Assembly (NCBI GenBank): GCA_014706295.1 | Contig: JACSVZ010000002.1 | Coordinates: 51,362,717 to 51,426,716 of the forward strand | Direction: 5' to 3' | Origin: Lycocorax pyrrhopterus obiensis | Taxonomy: Eukaryota > Chordata > Aves > Passeriformes > Paradisaeidae | Length of the DNA: 64,000 bases | Shown here: positions 1-14,700 of the stretch, in pieces | Layout: each line of letters begins with the position of its first letter | Numbering within the stretch: position 1 is the stretch's first letter | Program-made: the position numbers and the translations under genes | The notes under the pieces: generated by a model | Told to the model about the DNA's origin: nothing | The model's input: the letters and a program-made list of their open reading frames with translations, nothing else | The model's database searches: none

Positions 1-3000
1 TGCAATTCTACTTTTTTAAAAAAAACTCACATTATATTAAAGACTTTGACTGGGATGTTTATGAGCAGTTAGCAAAAAAAACATTTTGAAATTTGTTCGT
101 AACTCTGCCTGTATCGAACGTTTTTGTACCAGTTTCTTTTAAAGAATCTGTCATACCCTGACAAGCCAAGCAAATAAGTCACAAAGCCACAGTTACTGTA
201 AAAATTACCCTTATTACTTTAATTGTGGATAACCTCTACTGCAGTATAACAGGATTTTTTTGTTTTGTTTAGAAAAAAGGATCTGGAAGATGAACAGATC
301 TTCAAACTCTGTATTTCAGTTACAAAGCTGTTGTAACTTTTAATAGCTATGCTTAAAAACCAATGAGAAAATGTACCTACTAGTGCCATTGTATGAAGTA
401 GTGTATAACAATTTCTCACTTGTAGAAATGAAAAATACTTAGCTTTGCTAGAAAATCCCATTACTATAAAAAATAGACCACAAATTGGACCAAAATTCTT
501 CCCTCATTATAAATGACTTAGAGCCTGATTTCTGATTATACCATCCTCTATTAAGTGCATACTTGCAGGAATATCTGAAAAGGAATGACTGGTAACTGTA
601 GTACACCTACTCAGTTAATTCAAACTGTGAAAAGGAAGACAGAGGGAAGCAGGAATCCTAATACTGGACCTGTTTTATAAAACACGGAAGCCAAAATTGC
701 ACCAGAATATGATTACATAAAATACACAAACAATGACAGCAGACTTTTTTTCCTGACACATTTGGTTTTTTTCCTATGAAGCTTCAGATGATGAATCACC
801 TGTACCATGAAAGTTTTGCAAGGGCAGAGAATACTTGTAATTACTGTCAAATTCCTATGGAACTAAGAAGACTCACTTGATGGAACATTAAACATGCCTG
901 CAAGGTTGTCTAGTTAGCAGCACAACTGTTAAAAAATACTTTGACTAGAATTTAAATATTACTGATTTATAGTGACAGCAGAGGTTTTGTTTTCTTTTAA
1001 AATTATTTGCATTCCATTAATTTCAAAATTTCTTTTAAATAGATTCCCACCACAATTCATCTATTTCCTCTTGCAGATCACTTTTGATTTCAGGAAGAAG
1101 GCAGCATTCTTTATTGCATAGTCTTCTTCCCACAGAAAATTTAGGTTCTTGTCTCATTAAGTCTGTTAAACATCATCCCAGAACATCAGTGATGCCAGAG
1201 GTTTTCTGGACTGTTTTCTAAGTTTCTACTCTTGTATTTTTGGATAAAGATATTAGATCTCCCAGTTCCATACCTGTGATACACATCTATAACATTTAAT
1301 TCACCTTCCTTATTTCTGACAGCTACCAAGGTTGATACTGCAAATTTCAGTTACAGATAGCTAAAAGCCTTTGTAAATAAAGCAGCTTGTACCTTTTTCA
1401 ACCTATTTTCCTCTAACAAAGAGCCAGCTCCCTTTTTTCTGTGTCAATTACAGCCTTACAAAGCCTAGAGTGTCCATTAGAAAAGGACAAACTGATTTTT
1501 GAACAAGATCCTGCTTGTATAAAATTCCAAGCCTTGATGTTTTGTCATGAAGGCTGAGATAACCTTTTATCTTCGAATATAAAAGAGGGTATCTGCTTCT
1601 GCATGCACATCTGCTGGGTGTGGAGGTGTACAGGTAACTGGATGCTGGCTTGTCAATGCCCAGCTCTTACACAAACATCTTTCTGAGACTGTGAGAAAAG
1701 AGTGAAGGAGACTGTTCCAGGGGGGCTTTGTGTTTATGTCTGTGTTTTTCACTGCACCACTGCCCAGATACCAACACTGGCCATGAATAAATTAATCCCA
1801 GAACTAGAAGCTCTTGAAACATATCAGTGTAGTGCTGAGGTTTATACAGCTAGAGAACCTGAACTAGATGGTGTCCTGAAGTAACTTCTCCGGATCGTGG
1901 AGCATTTTGACATGGCCTTATATCAAATAATTTGGAATTTGTCTTGTGATTTTTAACATGATTCTTAATGGAGAATATGGCTGAAGACCACAACTTATTT
2001 TCTGAAGGAATCTGCTGTCTAGAAACTGGTGCTCAAAAGCGTTAAAATTCATAAATGCCTGACACAACTGGGAAAAAGGTATTAACTGAATTTCACAGGT
2101 ACTTTTGGAAAACATCTTTATATCGTTATTTCCCACCCAAAATGGATAAAGGAGTATATGGATGAGGTAGAAGATGAGACAGGGAGACAAAAGCTGCTTC
2201 CAGAATAGAAAGGGTTGCTAGGCTTTGCTTTTGTTTTTAACTTAATTTCTGAGCAGATCAGCCCAAATAAACTAACTCGAGTGTATCCTACATGGCGTTT
2301 ATATTTTACTTGCAAAAGGAAATAGTGTGACTGCCGATATATTTAAACCTGTGTTTTGAGGAAGCATTACCATCTGCTATTGGAGTAATCTTCCAAAAGC
2401 TTATTCTATTATTCAGAAATAGTTATAGATAAGATAAATGGTTCTGGGTTTTTTTCCCTGTAGCTCTTCATGCATGCTGAAATAAATAAAACCACATTTT
2501 TTGTTTTAACCTCACAATAAAAAGAAAAAATTACATTTTTAGAAATTCTTTTTTTATGCAAGCTCAGGTACTATTTGGGAGATATATAATAGAGGCAAAT
2601 TTGAGCAACATGCCCATAAGCAGAAGAAGCACAACAAAGACTGGATTACCAAAAAGCAAACAGTTTACAAGAGCCTCCTGCTGGCATTTGCAGATCAAAT
2701 AATTTGAGTTCACAGAAAACAGATGATTTTCAAAGATATCCAACTTGAACTTTTAAAGCTGAAAATATCAGTGCCAAAAATAATTTTGACTTACTGTTTT
2801 TAGAAGCATAAGACAGAACAAATAATAATTTAATAAAAAGATGGGGGATGGGAAGAAACTATCTCATTGGAAAGGCCATACCTAGAGTTCTGATTTTGTC
2901 CTTAGATTCTCCCAATTAAGCTGCTTTAAATAAATGAAACTATATGCTTTGCATCCTAAGCAAGCTATCTAAGGAACACAGCCCTGCAGAAAGAAAAAGC

Positions 3001-6000
3001 TTCTTTTTTATATGCCTTCAAATGCATCATATGAATCTCACTGATTAAAAATAGTGATTCACCTTCAAGAAGCAAGGTTTAAATTATTGCTTGGCATAAT
3101 ATTGAGCACTTCAGTGGCCAGTCTTGCTTCTAATAAATTTTAGCTGACATATCAACTTATTTACACAATAATAATTAAAATATCTAACAACAGATCTTTC
3201 CTAAAAACAGTAAGGTTTGTACCTTACTTTATTAGATGACTGGGAACAATTTCCCTCTCTTTTACGGCTATACAGCACGTGGCAGAGACCTCAGGGGGGA
3301 AGTCAGGCAATTTGGCCAAAAAAATGCCTTTCTCAGGCTTATATTTAAAGGCACCATTTGAAGTCTGGCAACAGGAGGAGAGTTATTGGCTTCTACATTA
3401 ATGCCTCCATTGATGACATCACCTCTGAAGCTCAAAACAAATAATGTAAACTATTAAATACAAGTGTTAGCAGAGCTTGTGTGGGAGTTTTGAAGACTCC
3501 ACTTTCGTCTTTTCTCCCAGTTGATGCTCTTCTACTGTGTATAATATAAGAAGAATTTCTCCTGTGAGAAAGGTTGTTTCCCTACATGCTAGACATGAAC
3601 ACAGACTGTTATAAATAATTGAATAACTATTTTTTTCTTAGTCTGACAGGTATTAAATGCCAGGCAACTAATGAAGGCAAATTAATGGGTAAAATTTGCT
3701 GAAGTATCAGTTTCCTTAAAATGAAATAAAACTTTTCATTAAAAGGAATTAATGGTCTTAAAGGATATGCTGAACATTTTTATGAGCAGGGAAACTAACA
3801 CTTTCAAATGGAAAAGCCATAAGTTTAAATGAAAAATGTCTACAAATACAGTGTAGATGAACTTGTCTTATGCATTTAAAATAATTGTAAATATTTCTAC
3901 AGAAGCCTTACACTCTTACACTTTGGGTTCAAAGTTCAACATCCTTTAAAAAATCAGTTTATTAATCACTTTAATGCTATTATAACATACTGCTTACATC
4001 AAACAGCTGAGATTTTAAGGATAATAAAACTAGACCCAAAATCTTTAGAAATGGGTAGCATATGAGTTGAGCACTGATCACTGTTACATCAGAATCCATG
4101 GAAAGCTGTTCCATAAAAGCCAAGTAAACCCTCCTTTAGCTCTCTATATCCTAAGTGTAGCTTTTGGCCTTTGCTCTGGTTCTCAGTTACCAGCAGGAAA
4201 AGAAGTCCATGAGTTTGTTCTGTTGCTGCTTTCAGCATGTGACAGGTAAGAAGTTCCTGCGTAGCTATAGAAAAGAAAATAATAGCTGAGACATCTGTTT
4301 GTTTTGAAAACTTCAGAGAAAAAAAAGGCAGCATCTCTGTGTCCCTGATTCATGCCACACTGAGTGCATGTCCTGAGGTTTAACCTTCAATATTCCCTCT
4401 TTCCAGTGCTCTGCAGGCATAAGGTACATATTTCAGGTGCAGAACTAAGCAGTAATCCGTACACTTTCCTAAATCCACGTCTTTTCCTATGTGTAGTCCT
4501 ATTTCCAAGCGACCCAACAAAACACAAGAAATAAAGTAAGGACAAAAAAAGAAGTATTCCTCCAGAATATATTTTTAAAATGAACAGTAACCTTGTAATA
4601 CACAACATAGACAGAAATTTTCCTTTGATTTTCAGTGCCTACTAAGAACAGAGCAAGGTAAGGAAAGAGTACACAGAGCTGAAAAAAAACCAAAAAAAAC
4701 CCCACCGCCTTTTTAACATAATTTACCTAAATATGAGTTGCAAAAGAATAGGGCAAAATAAAACTCCTTGCCTATTCCATTTAGTCAACTCTATATTTTT
4801 TTAAACAAATGCATCTTTTCTCTGATGGAACATGCATTTCCCACAAAAATTCTCTACATTTTTTCAAGGCCTTCACAACTAGAGAAAAAACAATTTATTT
4901 TTTTAAACAGGAGCATTGGGAATTGTTAAGTTCAGGTGTAAAACATGAGAAAAGCTTAGAAATGTCTGAAAATATTAACCTGTCAGGAACGTTGTTCCTA
5001 TTCTTTCTCCATAGTAGATAATTCCTAATTGCAAAAATGGAAAATGGAAAAAGGAAAAATTGGTTGAAAAATTAAGGAACTGCAGGGATTTACGAAATAG
5101 TGATATTAAAAATCAATAATCAAAATCAATATTTTAAAACATCTACAAAACTACCAGAAGCAACAAGAAAGTAATGAAGTAGGAAGATAGCTGCATAAGG
5201 ATGCACTATGAACTAGTGTATGAGTAAGAAATGTTATTTAAAGGAACAATTCAGAACTATTTAGGCAAAAAAGGAAGATTAAGTATAGGTCTTTAAGGGA
5301 TATCTGTTTTCTGATTCTACACCTCTGACTTCAGAACAAAGGTTGCAACAGTTTAATTGGGTCTTTTAAGCCCATACAAGCTTCTAACATAGATTAATTT
5401 AGATGGCTTTTAGCTTAGGCAACATACCAATGACCCAATGTTTAACCTAATTTAACCAGTGGTCAAGCCTTCTTAAATTCCTTTATGCAGGGTGTGAATA
5501 CTAATTTAAGTAGTGTGCTTGTTTGTTTGTTTTAAATCTCAAAGAGACCTCTTTTTATGTATAAACTTGTATCGTTCCATAATAATGATTGCTACTGATG
5601 CATTTAAGCTGCATTTTTAGTCAGAAACGTGACTTGCAGAAATGACAAGTTCTTACTGAATAAAATTTCTTCTGTGTACATGATTCGTATCCATTGCCTT
5701 TATGGGGGAAGTAAGATTTACCTGCTTAGCAAAACACAGCCAATAAAGGTAAGAAAGAGGTAATAGCAGGACATTTTTTTTTCCACAAGCTTCACAGAAA
5801 AACCAACAAATCATTCCAAATGAACATATAATTTTGTTATCTCATATAGCTATCCATCATTAACGAAGAAAAAGTGAGTGACACAGGTATCTGCAGATAA
5901 TTATCTTATATTAGGCAAAAGGAACTCAGTTTTGAATTCAGGTATCAGATTCTATTCCTATTATGCACATTTAGTGTCGACTACACAAAGGAGTGGAAAA

Positions 6001-6593
6001 ATGCTTTGTCATTGTTTAAGCCATGTTTCAGAGAAAAGTTTGTTAAAAGCAGAAATTGCAAGCAAAAAAATCCTAACAAAATTAATCTAATTTTTTTCCA
6101 GGAAATACCTTTGAGGTGTTTTGTTTCAGAACTTTGCCATGACAGTCTATCCAGGAGAGTCCTTTAGCAAACTTGAGTCCTTGAATTTATATGCACTCAG
6201 TGAAGGCTGTGAAGAATCTTAGAGGATAATCTAATTACCTTTCAATATAAGGCTGCTGATTGGCAGTAAGAGATGAAAATAGGAGTCAAATCCCTCCAGG
6301 AATAAACTGCAAAGGCCTGATGTTTTATTAGAGTATCATAATAATCCCACAGCTAGGTGAAAAGGCAAGTGCACAAAAGAGACATTTATTAGACAGTGTA
6401 AGGGAAGCTAAAATCTAATCTATTAACATACCAAGTGATCATCGAGGACAGGTTTGATTTAAGAATCTGCTTTGTGATTTGCAAAGCTGTCACATCACTA
6501 CAGTACTGTGCCCAAGAACCTCTGTGGATGGTAACGGTACTCCACAGAAAAGACATCCACCATCCAGGTAGCGCCCCAGTCCTACTCCTCCTA
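1..6593. other. Unique AT-rich noncoding DNA, no gene seen
   Basis: No reading frame here is longer than about 90 codons on either strand, and none resembles a protein family I recognise. Base composition is AT-rich with very few CpG dinucleotides. Short A/T runs and one A/C-only tract (4682-4703) are the only low-complexity features. A stretch around 3260-3440 is somewhat richer in G and C and contains a CRE/AP-1-like TGATGACATCACC at about 3411, but this is a single motif match and no promoter call is justified. I read the region as intergenic or intronic. Confidence 0.6.
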
Positions 6594-6710
6594 TCTGGAA
6601 GATGGAGAAATGAGGTCAGTTTTAAATTAAACTGTTCTTTGGCAACCCAGGAACAGAGAATAATTTGCAGAGCCCAATGGTCAGTGCACTGCACTAAACT
6701 TTCTGTTCCA
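6594..6710 (-). repeat. Possible ancient MIR-type SINE fragment
   Basis: Read on the plus strand, the order of short blocks follows the reverse complement of a MIR element: an ATGGAGAAATGAGG block, then GGCAACCCAGGAA, then GCAGAGCCCA, then CAGTGCACTGCACTAAAC. MIR and related CORE-SINEs are ancient amniote repeats that survive in bird genomes as diverged fragments. The match was made by eye and is gapped, so it could be chance. A 111-codon minus-strand frame running through it has no recognisable product and is not called as a gene. Confidence 0.27.
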
Positions 6711-8879
6711 TAACAATCTGTCATGTATCTGTGAGAAAGATGCCCTAAAAATACTGCACCTTGTTCTAATAAACAACTTCGATATTAAACCTGCAATGTA
6801 AAATGCAGTGTAACGTAAATTTGCAATATTAAAATTTTCATGTGAATGTTAATGCACTGAAAAGTCTGATGAAACTGATTATTAATCTGGTGGTAATAAA
6901 AGCATTAAATTGTTTATAGATATTGCTACTCATGTGATTTGTTCTTCTGGTCAGAAAAATAATTCTCATTAGCCATTATGCTCTGATTCTTTATTTTAGC
7001 ATATGAACTCTAATAAATTGGGCTTTTTTTTGTGTATGAAGTTCCAAATATAGATATGACACTACCTACAAAAGACAATATACTAAGTCAGAGTATGCAT
7101 TTGCACTCTCCCACCAGTGTTGCTGGATGTCCAATGGCTTTAAACAATGTCAGTGTGCTCTAAGTGACACTTAAATAATGCTGCTAGTGCAACCATTATA
7201 ACCAACAGCAGTTAGACCTACCAGTGTTATTTAAGACCTGCAATTGTTCGGTCAGGAATTTGCATTGATATTTGACCACAAGTGCATCAGAGACATCCAT
7301 TAACTTGTATTATGTAACGCTACTGCAAAGTGTTTGCCATTTACTGGTGGGTTACCTTCCTTGAAAATCCCGCTTAATTCTCACCTGATCAAACTCTCAT
7401 CAATGGCTAACACTCATTACAAAACTTTCTTGTGGCAACTCTGATTTACTTGAGAAATGTCCTCATCCAAAGGACCTTTTGGAAACATGGAGAAATGACA
7501 CTCAAGAGCATCTCACTCCTAACAAAAGTTCAATTACATTTTACCATTCTTTTTTGCTTAGAAAATGAATAACAAACGACATTCTAGGGTCAAATGCATT
7601 TGCTTCTGCTTTTCTGTAATCTCCAGCTACTCAGAATGCCTCTTTCAAAGTGCAACTTCCAGTTTTTGAGGATCATTATATTTTAAAGAATTAATTCAAC
7701 TGCTTGTTCTAGCAGTCCAGATTTTGGATGTCTTAAGAAGAAAAGCCTGTTATGACTACTCTTGTGCACTAACCCTAATTGTTACTTCATAAGTATTTGC
7801 CTTCATTCCAATGAGTTGATATTATTTATTCTGCAATGTTTTTTTTATACATAAAGGTACACAACTGACAGACGGCTGGGCAAATTATGAATTTCTAAAA
7901 GCAAAAAACTTTTAAAGAACATCTAAATGTTTCTTAAATTGCTGCTGTAAGTAACCTTTTGAAAAGCAGAAAGTTATTTTACTGGCACCAAAAAAGAAAA
8001 CTGAGAATTTTGACAAAAAAATTAATCTAGACTGACATATTAATTTAGAGAAGACTATCAATGCCAATGTTCAACTAGGCAAGTGTCATAAAAGGAGCGA
8101 TATGAAAAATCACGGCAGTAAATAACTACTAATGGTACCTCAGTCTTACTGCTAGGACTAGTTTCTGGTTACGTAATCACAGAACAGCAGTCAATTCTGC
8201 CCAAAATGATGAGGTGAAAAAATAACAGAAAAATCCTTTTCTTGACTGGATAACACAGCTTGCAGAATGCTTGTTCTTTAATTGACAGATAATATTACTA
8301 TAGTAGAAGTTAATTATCATAAGTTAACTGTCTTCTGTCGTGCACAAGTACTGAGGAATGGCTACATTCAAGTTGTGTTACAATCACTTTGTTTGTAGTA
8401 TACCAAGTGGTTTTAAAATTATTAATTTTATCCTGTGGATGTCATTACAGTAGAGAATTGCAAAAGAAGAAACAGAATGGAAACATGCCAGGAGGTGGAG
8501 ATACAGTGTGCCTTCCCCAATCAGGGACTAATTAATTCATGTAAGCAGTGTGTCTATAAATATGCAGCAGCTACATGAAACAGCTGATTTCCTTTAATGA
8601 TGCTTCATTTTTCTAAATGTTTATTACAAAGTAATAGCAATCTGGCAAGCTGACTGGCTCATACTAATGTCATATTTACAGCAAAGTCACTTCATATGAG
8701 ACAAGGATCACATTTGTAGCAAAGCCATTTCATGTGGAGCATAAATTACTATACTCAGTACGGATTTGCAAGATGAAAAGGCTACCTGTAGAATAATGCT
8801 GACCATTGAAAAAACCCAAAAACATAAACCCAAAATACCTTATGCAAACAATATAATAATAAAAGGCTTTGCTGCTATT
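6711..8879. other. Unique noncoding DNA with a possible conserved element
   Basis: No gene-like reading frame is present. The part from about 7080 to 7430 differs in texture from its surroundings: it has balanced composition, few homopolymer runs, and several motifs of the kind found in developmental enhancers, including an inverted repeat of the NKX2-like half-site TAAGTG at 7161-7173 and ATTTGCAT-type sequence near 7259. Another possible element lies around 8480-8600, with TATA-like CTATAAATA followed by CAGCTG. No coding role is proposed. Confidence 0.5.
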
Positions 8880-8884
8880 CCTAC

Positions 8885-9015
8885 TTTCCACAGATAAAAC
8901 AGAGGAGGAAGACATTTACCCAAAGACATTCACCCAAAGTCCAAGTAAGACTTTAAGAAAAAAAAAGTCTTGAATCAAGGACCTGTAGTTCAATCAATGC
9001 AATTACTCTTCCTTC
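8885..9015 (-). repeat. Possible MIR-type SINE fragment
   Basis: In order on the plus strand are CACAGATAAAACAGAGG, TTTACCCAAAG, TCACCCAAAGTCCAAGTAAG, TTGAATCAAGGACCTG and a pyrimidine-rich ending. This follows the reverse complement of the MIR consensus from its 'cagatgaggaaactgaggca' segment to its 'gaacccaggtct' segment. Divergence is high, as expected for an old amniote element. Identification is by eye only, and an A-run at 8957-8965 interrupts the fragment. Confidence 0.4.
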
Positions 9016-11700
9016 ATCAATAGTTTGTAACCAGTTTTTGAAGTAATTTGGCTTTAGGTTTATACTTCTAAAATATTTTTAGCACTCCACCAATTACTTA
9101 ACTGTTATTTGGTAAAATGAAATCTGGCATTTTTGTTTAATACACTAAAATAGCATATGCTCTCTGTCTGACCTTCTCTTTCATAAAGAATTAACTGTTC
9201 TGGAAACTAATTTATTTGACTGGGGCATTCATACTTAGAAATTTGTACTGCTTGCCAAAGGTCAGCTCTGATCATCTCTCTTCACTCTAATGCTGCCCTC
9301 TTTCTGTGTAAATGTTATGCTTTATTCCCTGAATAAATCTTGCAGGCCATGTTTACTGCTGGTGTTTGTTTCAAGCAAACATCAATCTGACAACCATGAT
9401 TAGAATTTTTCAAGAGCTTTGATTCTATCTTAGAGGAGTTGAAATTTAACTTCTTAAAGCTTAGTACACACGGTATAAGCAAGTCAGTTGATCTTCTTCC
9501 TACCAGAGAAATCTTTGCACATCTCCCAGGCACCATGATATCCCTCTTCAGATTCTCTGCACAGAGAATAAAGGATTTCTTCAAAAATAAACTGTTCATT
9601 TGAACCCATAAGTACACACAATTTCTGTGTGCAGAAATAACAGACTCAAAGAGACTGAGTGGTACATTGTCTTCTCTTGATATTTCTATAGGACAGCAGA
9701 ATCTTCAAATGCAAGTACAAAACTATAAAGGAAATTAGCATCTGTTAGAAAAATGGCAAGAGCCTTGAATACTCAGATTTATTTTAACACTTATGTGCTT
9801 CATCATAGAGCACAGCAACAGTACTCACAAAACTACATTTCTATATATTAGACCATGTGGGCCATACTTATGTGATCAGGCCAAGTGATGACCAACAATT
9901 ATTTTGGCTACAGGCAAGATTCTGCCTCACATAAGCTTGTAACAGCGTCCAGGGAGGTTCAAACATTGGAAGTGAAAGAAAAATTTTGATATTATGTGTT
10001 CAGTTGTATCCAGCATTCACTTTCACAGCCGTGTTATACTTGTCCTGATATTTTTAATTGCTTTTTCAAAATAAACAAGAGCAAAACTGAGAAACATTGA
10101 GAGAGACATTCCCTCCCACTGTTTTAGCCATATTTTGTTTTTCATAAGAAGACTATTTTTGCATGTAAATCTAGGCATTTCTAGCCAAATACTCCACACT
10201 TCTGGGAAGTAACAAAATCAAAAATAAATGTCCTTTCCCTGACAGATGTAGACAGAATGATTTACTACCACCAGTTTATGAGTTACTTGCTTTCCTATTT
10301 CTGTAGCTTTAGTTTCTTTTCCTTCCGTAGTTAATTAAATATTCACAGAGACAGAAAAAGCACAGAGACTAGTAGTCCGGAAATTCAGCAGGACTGAGGG
10401 CAATGTAAAGACTATATCATTTGCATATGAACACAGAACAATTTAGAATGGGAAGTCATCAATCACAAAGGTTCCTGTTATGCCAGAGCTTTGCCCTGGT
10501 TATGCTGTTTGTGTGGATATGTGCATGTGGACTGACTCAGAGTTTAGGAATGCCGGTATTGAACATACTCTCTGTGTATACATACTCATAATGTATGCAT
10601 AAAAGTATTGCAAACATAACTACTCTTGTACACATCTGTAGAGTACACTGTATGAAGTAGATTAATTCAGACAACATAGTTTCTTGAATTGATACAAACC
10701 TTATTTGTGACTTCATGAAAATAGTATCAGTGCCACTACAACAGTGCCATATTAAGCATCAGCATGTATGTCGCTATAACCTAGAAAAGTTCTTAGCTGT
10801 GTATGAGCAATCTCAGAGGAACCAAATATTTCATATTCATGTCTGTGTGTCATCTTAATGAACCCAAATATATTCTGAACAGGAAACATTTACCCAAGCA
10901 CAGAAAATATATTGTTTTCTTGAATATAGACTTTGTTCAATATACCTTCAGGAAACTCTGTACCAAACTCATTTATGCCTTAAAACTTGAGAAGCGAAAT
11001 GAAGTTGCATGTATTATTTTCAGAATCAAGGAGACTACAAAACACAGAAAACTTGAAGCTTAATTAGATGAGTTTCAAATTCCCTGTTTGAGTCTATTAA
11101 AAAAAGAAATAGCCACTTCCAGGAATGGAGAGATACTAAAGTTGAATTATTCTGCTTGAATAGCTTTATAGCCTTCATCACCTTCATTTTGATCAGCAGA
11201 ATATTCATTCTAATACGATTTTAGTCTTGGAAAACAGATTCATGTTTTACTCTTTTATAGGCCTGACCTTGTTTATAGCCCATGCTTTTTTCAGTTTAAC
11301 CTTGTTGTTGTGAATAGCTGTAAAACAAATGCTGTACTTTTAACAGTAAAAGTGAGTTACTAATGTTAACACTATTTTCCTGTCAATGAAAAAACATTAT
11401 TAACATTAATCTTGTCTCCTCAGAAAATCTTGTTAAACAGTATTCTAACTTATACTGAGATAAATTGCTCCCTTTACTGTCTGAGTCCTGAAATATTAAT
11501 GAAGGGCATAATACATAAGTAATTTTTTATCATAGTGTGTGATCCGTACCACTGTACCAGCTGATCTTCTTACCAAAAAAGTTAGCATCACTCATTACTG
11601 AATTTTTCAATCTGTAATTCAGTGGAAAATGTCTATTTGGCTAGCCAAAAAACCAAAAATACAGTAGAAGCACACAGTAATGTCAGATCACAGATTGTCA

Positions 11701-11745
11701 ACAAAACAACAAAACAAAAAAACAACAAAAACCACCACCACCACT
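11701..11745. repeat. A/C-only low-complexity tract ending in (CAC)n
   Basis: The plus strand has only A and C over about 44 bases, passing from AAAACAAC units to four or five CAC triplets. It is a simple repeat with no coding meaning. Confidence 0.8.
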
Positions 11746-14700
11746 ATTGTAATTAATGTAGACCATTTTCAGCAGATCTTGTGTCCCAGTTTACAATTCG
11801 CATTAATGCAGCTTACTATGAAGTAAAATCATATATACTGATATAATTGCAATTATAGACATATAATTTGTGTATCATAAAGGTAGCAATCCCAAGAGCT
11901 TCCTTAAATGATCTAATTCTTTAAAGAGATATGAGTGATTTACCCTCAATATGTCAACACATCACAAGCAAGAAGACAAAGGTCATGAACGTACCAGCCT
12001 GTGTCGATACTCGTGCGGACTTTCTGCCTGTCTCATCAGCCACTACAGAGCGAACCACAGCTAGACTGACGAAGAGTAGAGGGGCTGCAGTGGTGCCACC
12101 AGAGGATAAGGAAACGGAGGTGAAGACCAGGGTCAGATTTCCAAAGCAAACACCATTCTGTGAGGAATTGCTTGTACACATCTCAAACTGTGCTAAAATA
12201 ATGAAAAAAATAACACCGCCTGCTAATAATCACAGCAGAGAAACTTCAGCATTGTGAAAAGTCTGGTCACGGCCTACAAAGCCCATAAGGCTCAGATGAA
12301 CCCTTTCTTGGAAGATTTAACTGGAGTTTGAGCCATACCCTCTTGCCAAGGTACCTTCTCTGTCTGTGTTGCACCAGGCTCCCTGTTTAACCTCAGGACT
12401 GGCTCACCCGTTCTGGATAGCTTAGGCCATACTGAAGAGGTGGGAGGATGGCTCCCCCATGACATCCCTCTCTGCACCTCAAGCTGACAAAATAAAACAT
12501 GCCCTTCTACTTAAATAACCAAATGTGACCCTACACATATGGCTCACCCCAGATCTTTCTTTACCATGGTGTCCTTGCCATGCAATCAATCCCAACTGTA
12601 AGGCAATGTTGCACCACTGCCCTCCCTGGTAAAGGGGACGCAAGGCAGAAGGGAAGAACAAGTCTTCAGGAACTCCATTCTGCCTGCCATGGCCACATTT
12701 TTCTGTACACCTTTCCTTACAGCAGCAATGGGGGGAAGCAGAAGCAGGGTAGCTGGAGCAGGATCTGTAGTCCTCTTACTAGGACACATAAACAAAGAGC
12801 TTGTTTCTGAAGCTTATTTGCCCTCAGGGTCATAAGCAACACAGAGAAAATGCTTCAGGCGGTGTCTAGACCTACTTGCAGGGAAACACTGGAGACCCGA
12901 AATCCTAATTCTCCAGGCAGGCTGCCAAAAAATGCCCATGTCTTCAGCTGAGCCTGCACATCTAGGTATTTTTTCATGGATAAGGAGCCAGCTCAGAATG
13001 GATCAAGGTGGCTCAGCATCTACTCAGGCTTCAGATCCGAGAAAAGCTGCTGTGACCAGTAACAAACTTATTCTGGGATCCTCATGGTGCTGCCTCTGCA
13101 GAGTCAAGCTGAGGTCGGGCACAAAAATATCACGAGTGTCTTCCTAAAGGCCAGTCCCACTAACATGCTACTGCAGGCAATTGCCTGCTTTACTTATGTC
13201 TTAAACCAGGACTGCTAGTACTGGTCTTAACTCAGCACTCTTCTCTTAGCTAGTAGAGAAAAATCGTTCTTTGAGCGCTGGAGCTTGCAATTCAATACCT
13301 GTTCCTAGCCAATATTCCATGCAGAATTTGTGCTGATTTTCCCACAGAATCAGCATTTTGCTTGCAGTGAGCTTTCAGTGAAGGAGAAAACAGGATTTCT
13401 GACCGTGAACACAACCCTGACCACCCATTGACATTCCTGTGACTCCCTGTGCCTCAGAAAATAGCTACAGATAGACATACACACACCCAGACACATTCAG
13501 TATCAGGTATTTATTTGTATGACACCATGCAGGCCACTGAACAGTGCAAATATTATTAGTCCTTATTCGAGTGGTTGAGTAGGTACATATTCATCTCTAT
13601 AATAAGACTGAAGATAATGGGAATACTTCTGCCATGGGACACTTCATGTGGCAAATTGAAATTCACTGCTTTAAGTAATGTTTCTAATTTTTTAAACCAC
13701 TGTATTTCATTCTCTAACATAAAGAAACTATATGATGTTATACACTATTAGTTTATGTTCCTAAGTTGCACTTCATTAGCAGTTTCCTCCCTTTAATTAA
13801 AAATGTATTTCATTGCTTTAGTTTAGTTCATTTTATGAATTTTCCTTCAGGTGAAGATGTAAATTAGATTTTACCTCCTCAAATTGTATAGGAAGACAGA
13901 TTTCTAATTTAAAAACCCTCTAATTACAAACTATTAAATTCTAATATTTGAGCACTTAATTATAAAACACATTTACTGATTCCCCTAAGAACCACACTGA
14001 AACAAATTCATAAGTAGAACTTAATTGGAAATGTAATATGATTAATAGAAAGACTAGACATGAAATATGAAGTGGAAATGTGGCTGCTGCCACAGTTACA
14101 TGATCATGAAAGAAAGTTTAATGTTTTAAGCAAGAAAGAACTTAATCCTCTTAAGTCAAAAATCCTCTAATGGTGAGCAGAGTCAGAGCTAGCTTTTGAC
14201 CTGATAGTTCAGCCAAACAGTTCTGCTGAATCTAATAATATTTTGCAAAAAAAAGGATGAGATGATTGTGCTCATAGGCAGATAGTGATCATGGTGGACC
14301 AAGGCAGAACCCTAAAGTTCATGAACTAGAGCAATCTCCTTTAAGAGAGTAAGAATTATCTATGCGATTGTTAAAAAATATTCATTTTAGGTACTTTTTC
14401 TAAATATTCTAACAATCTTCACATGCAAGCAGTTCTAAATTGATACAACTTGAGTATATTTTCTAAGATTCAAAATGAAAATATCTTCACAGACCTGGGA
14501 ATAAATTGGACACCTGTGGCCACCACCAAAAAAAAGCAAAGCATTTCATAAGAAATTAACGGAGTAGAATTAGCCTTTCATTTTTGGCAACAGGAATGCT
14601 AAATGTGATAATAGTTTAATGATGTTAATCTATCTCCCAGGATACTTAATTCACAAAAATTACCATACAAATTATACTCCGTGGGTTTGTAATAGAATTG

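Noticed and set aside
6389..6724. 111-codon minus-strand open frame
   Set aside because: A plus-strand frame is open over nearly the same bases and part of it overlaps MIR-like sequence; no family is recognised.
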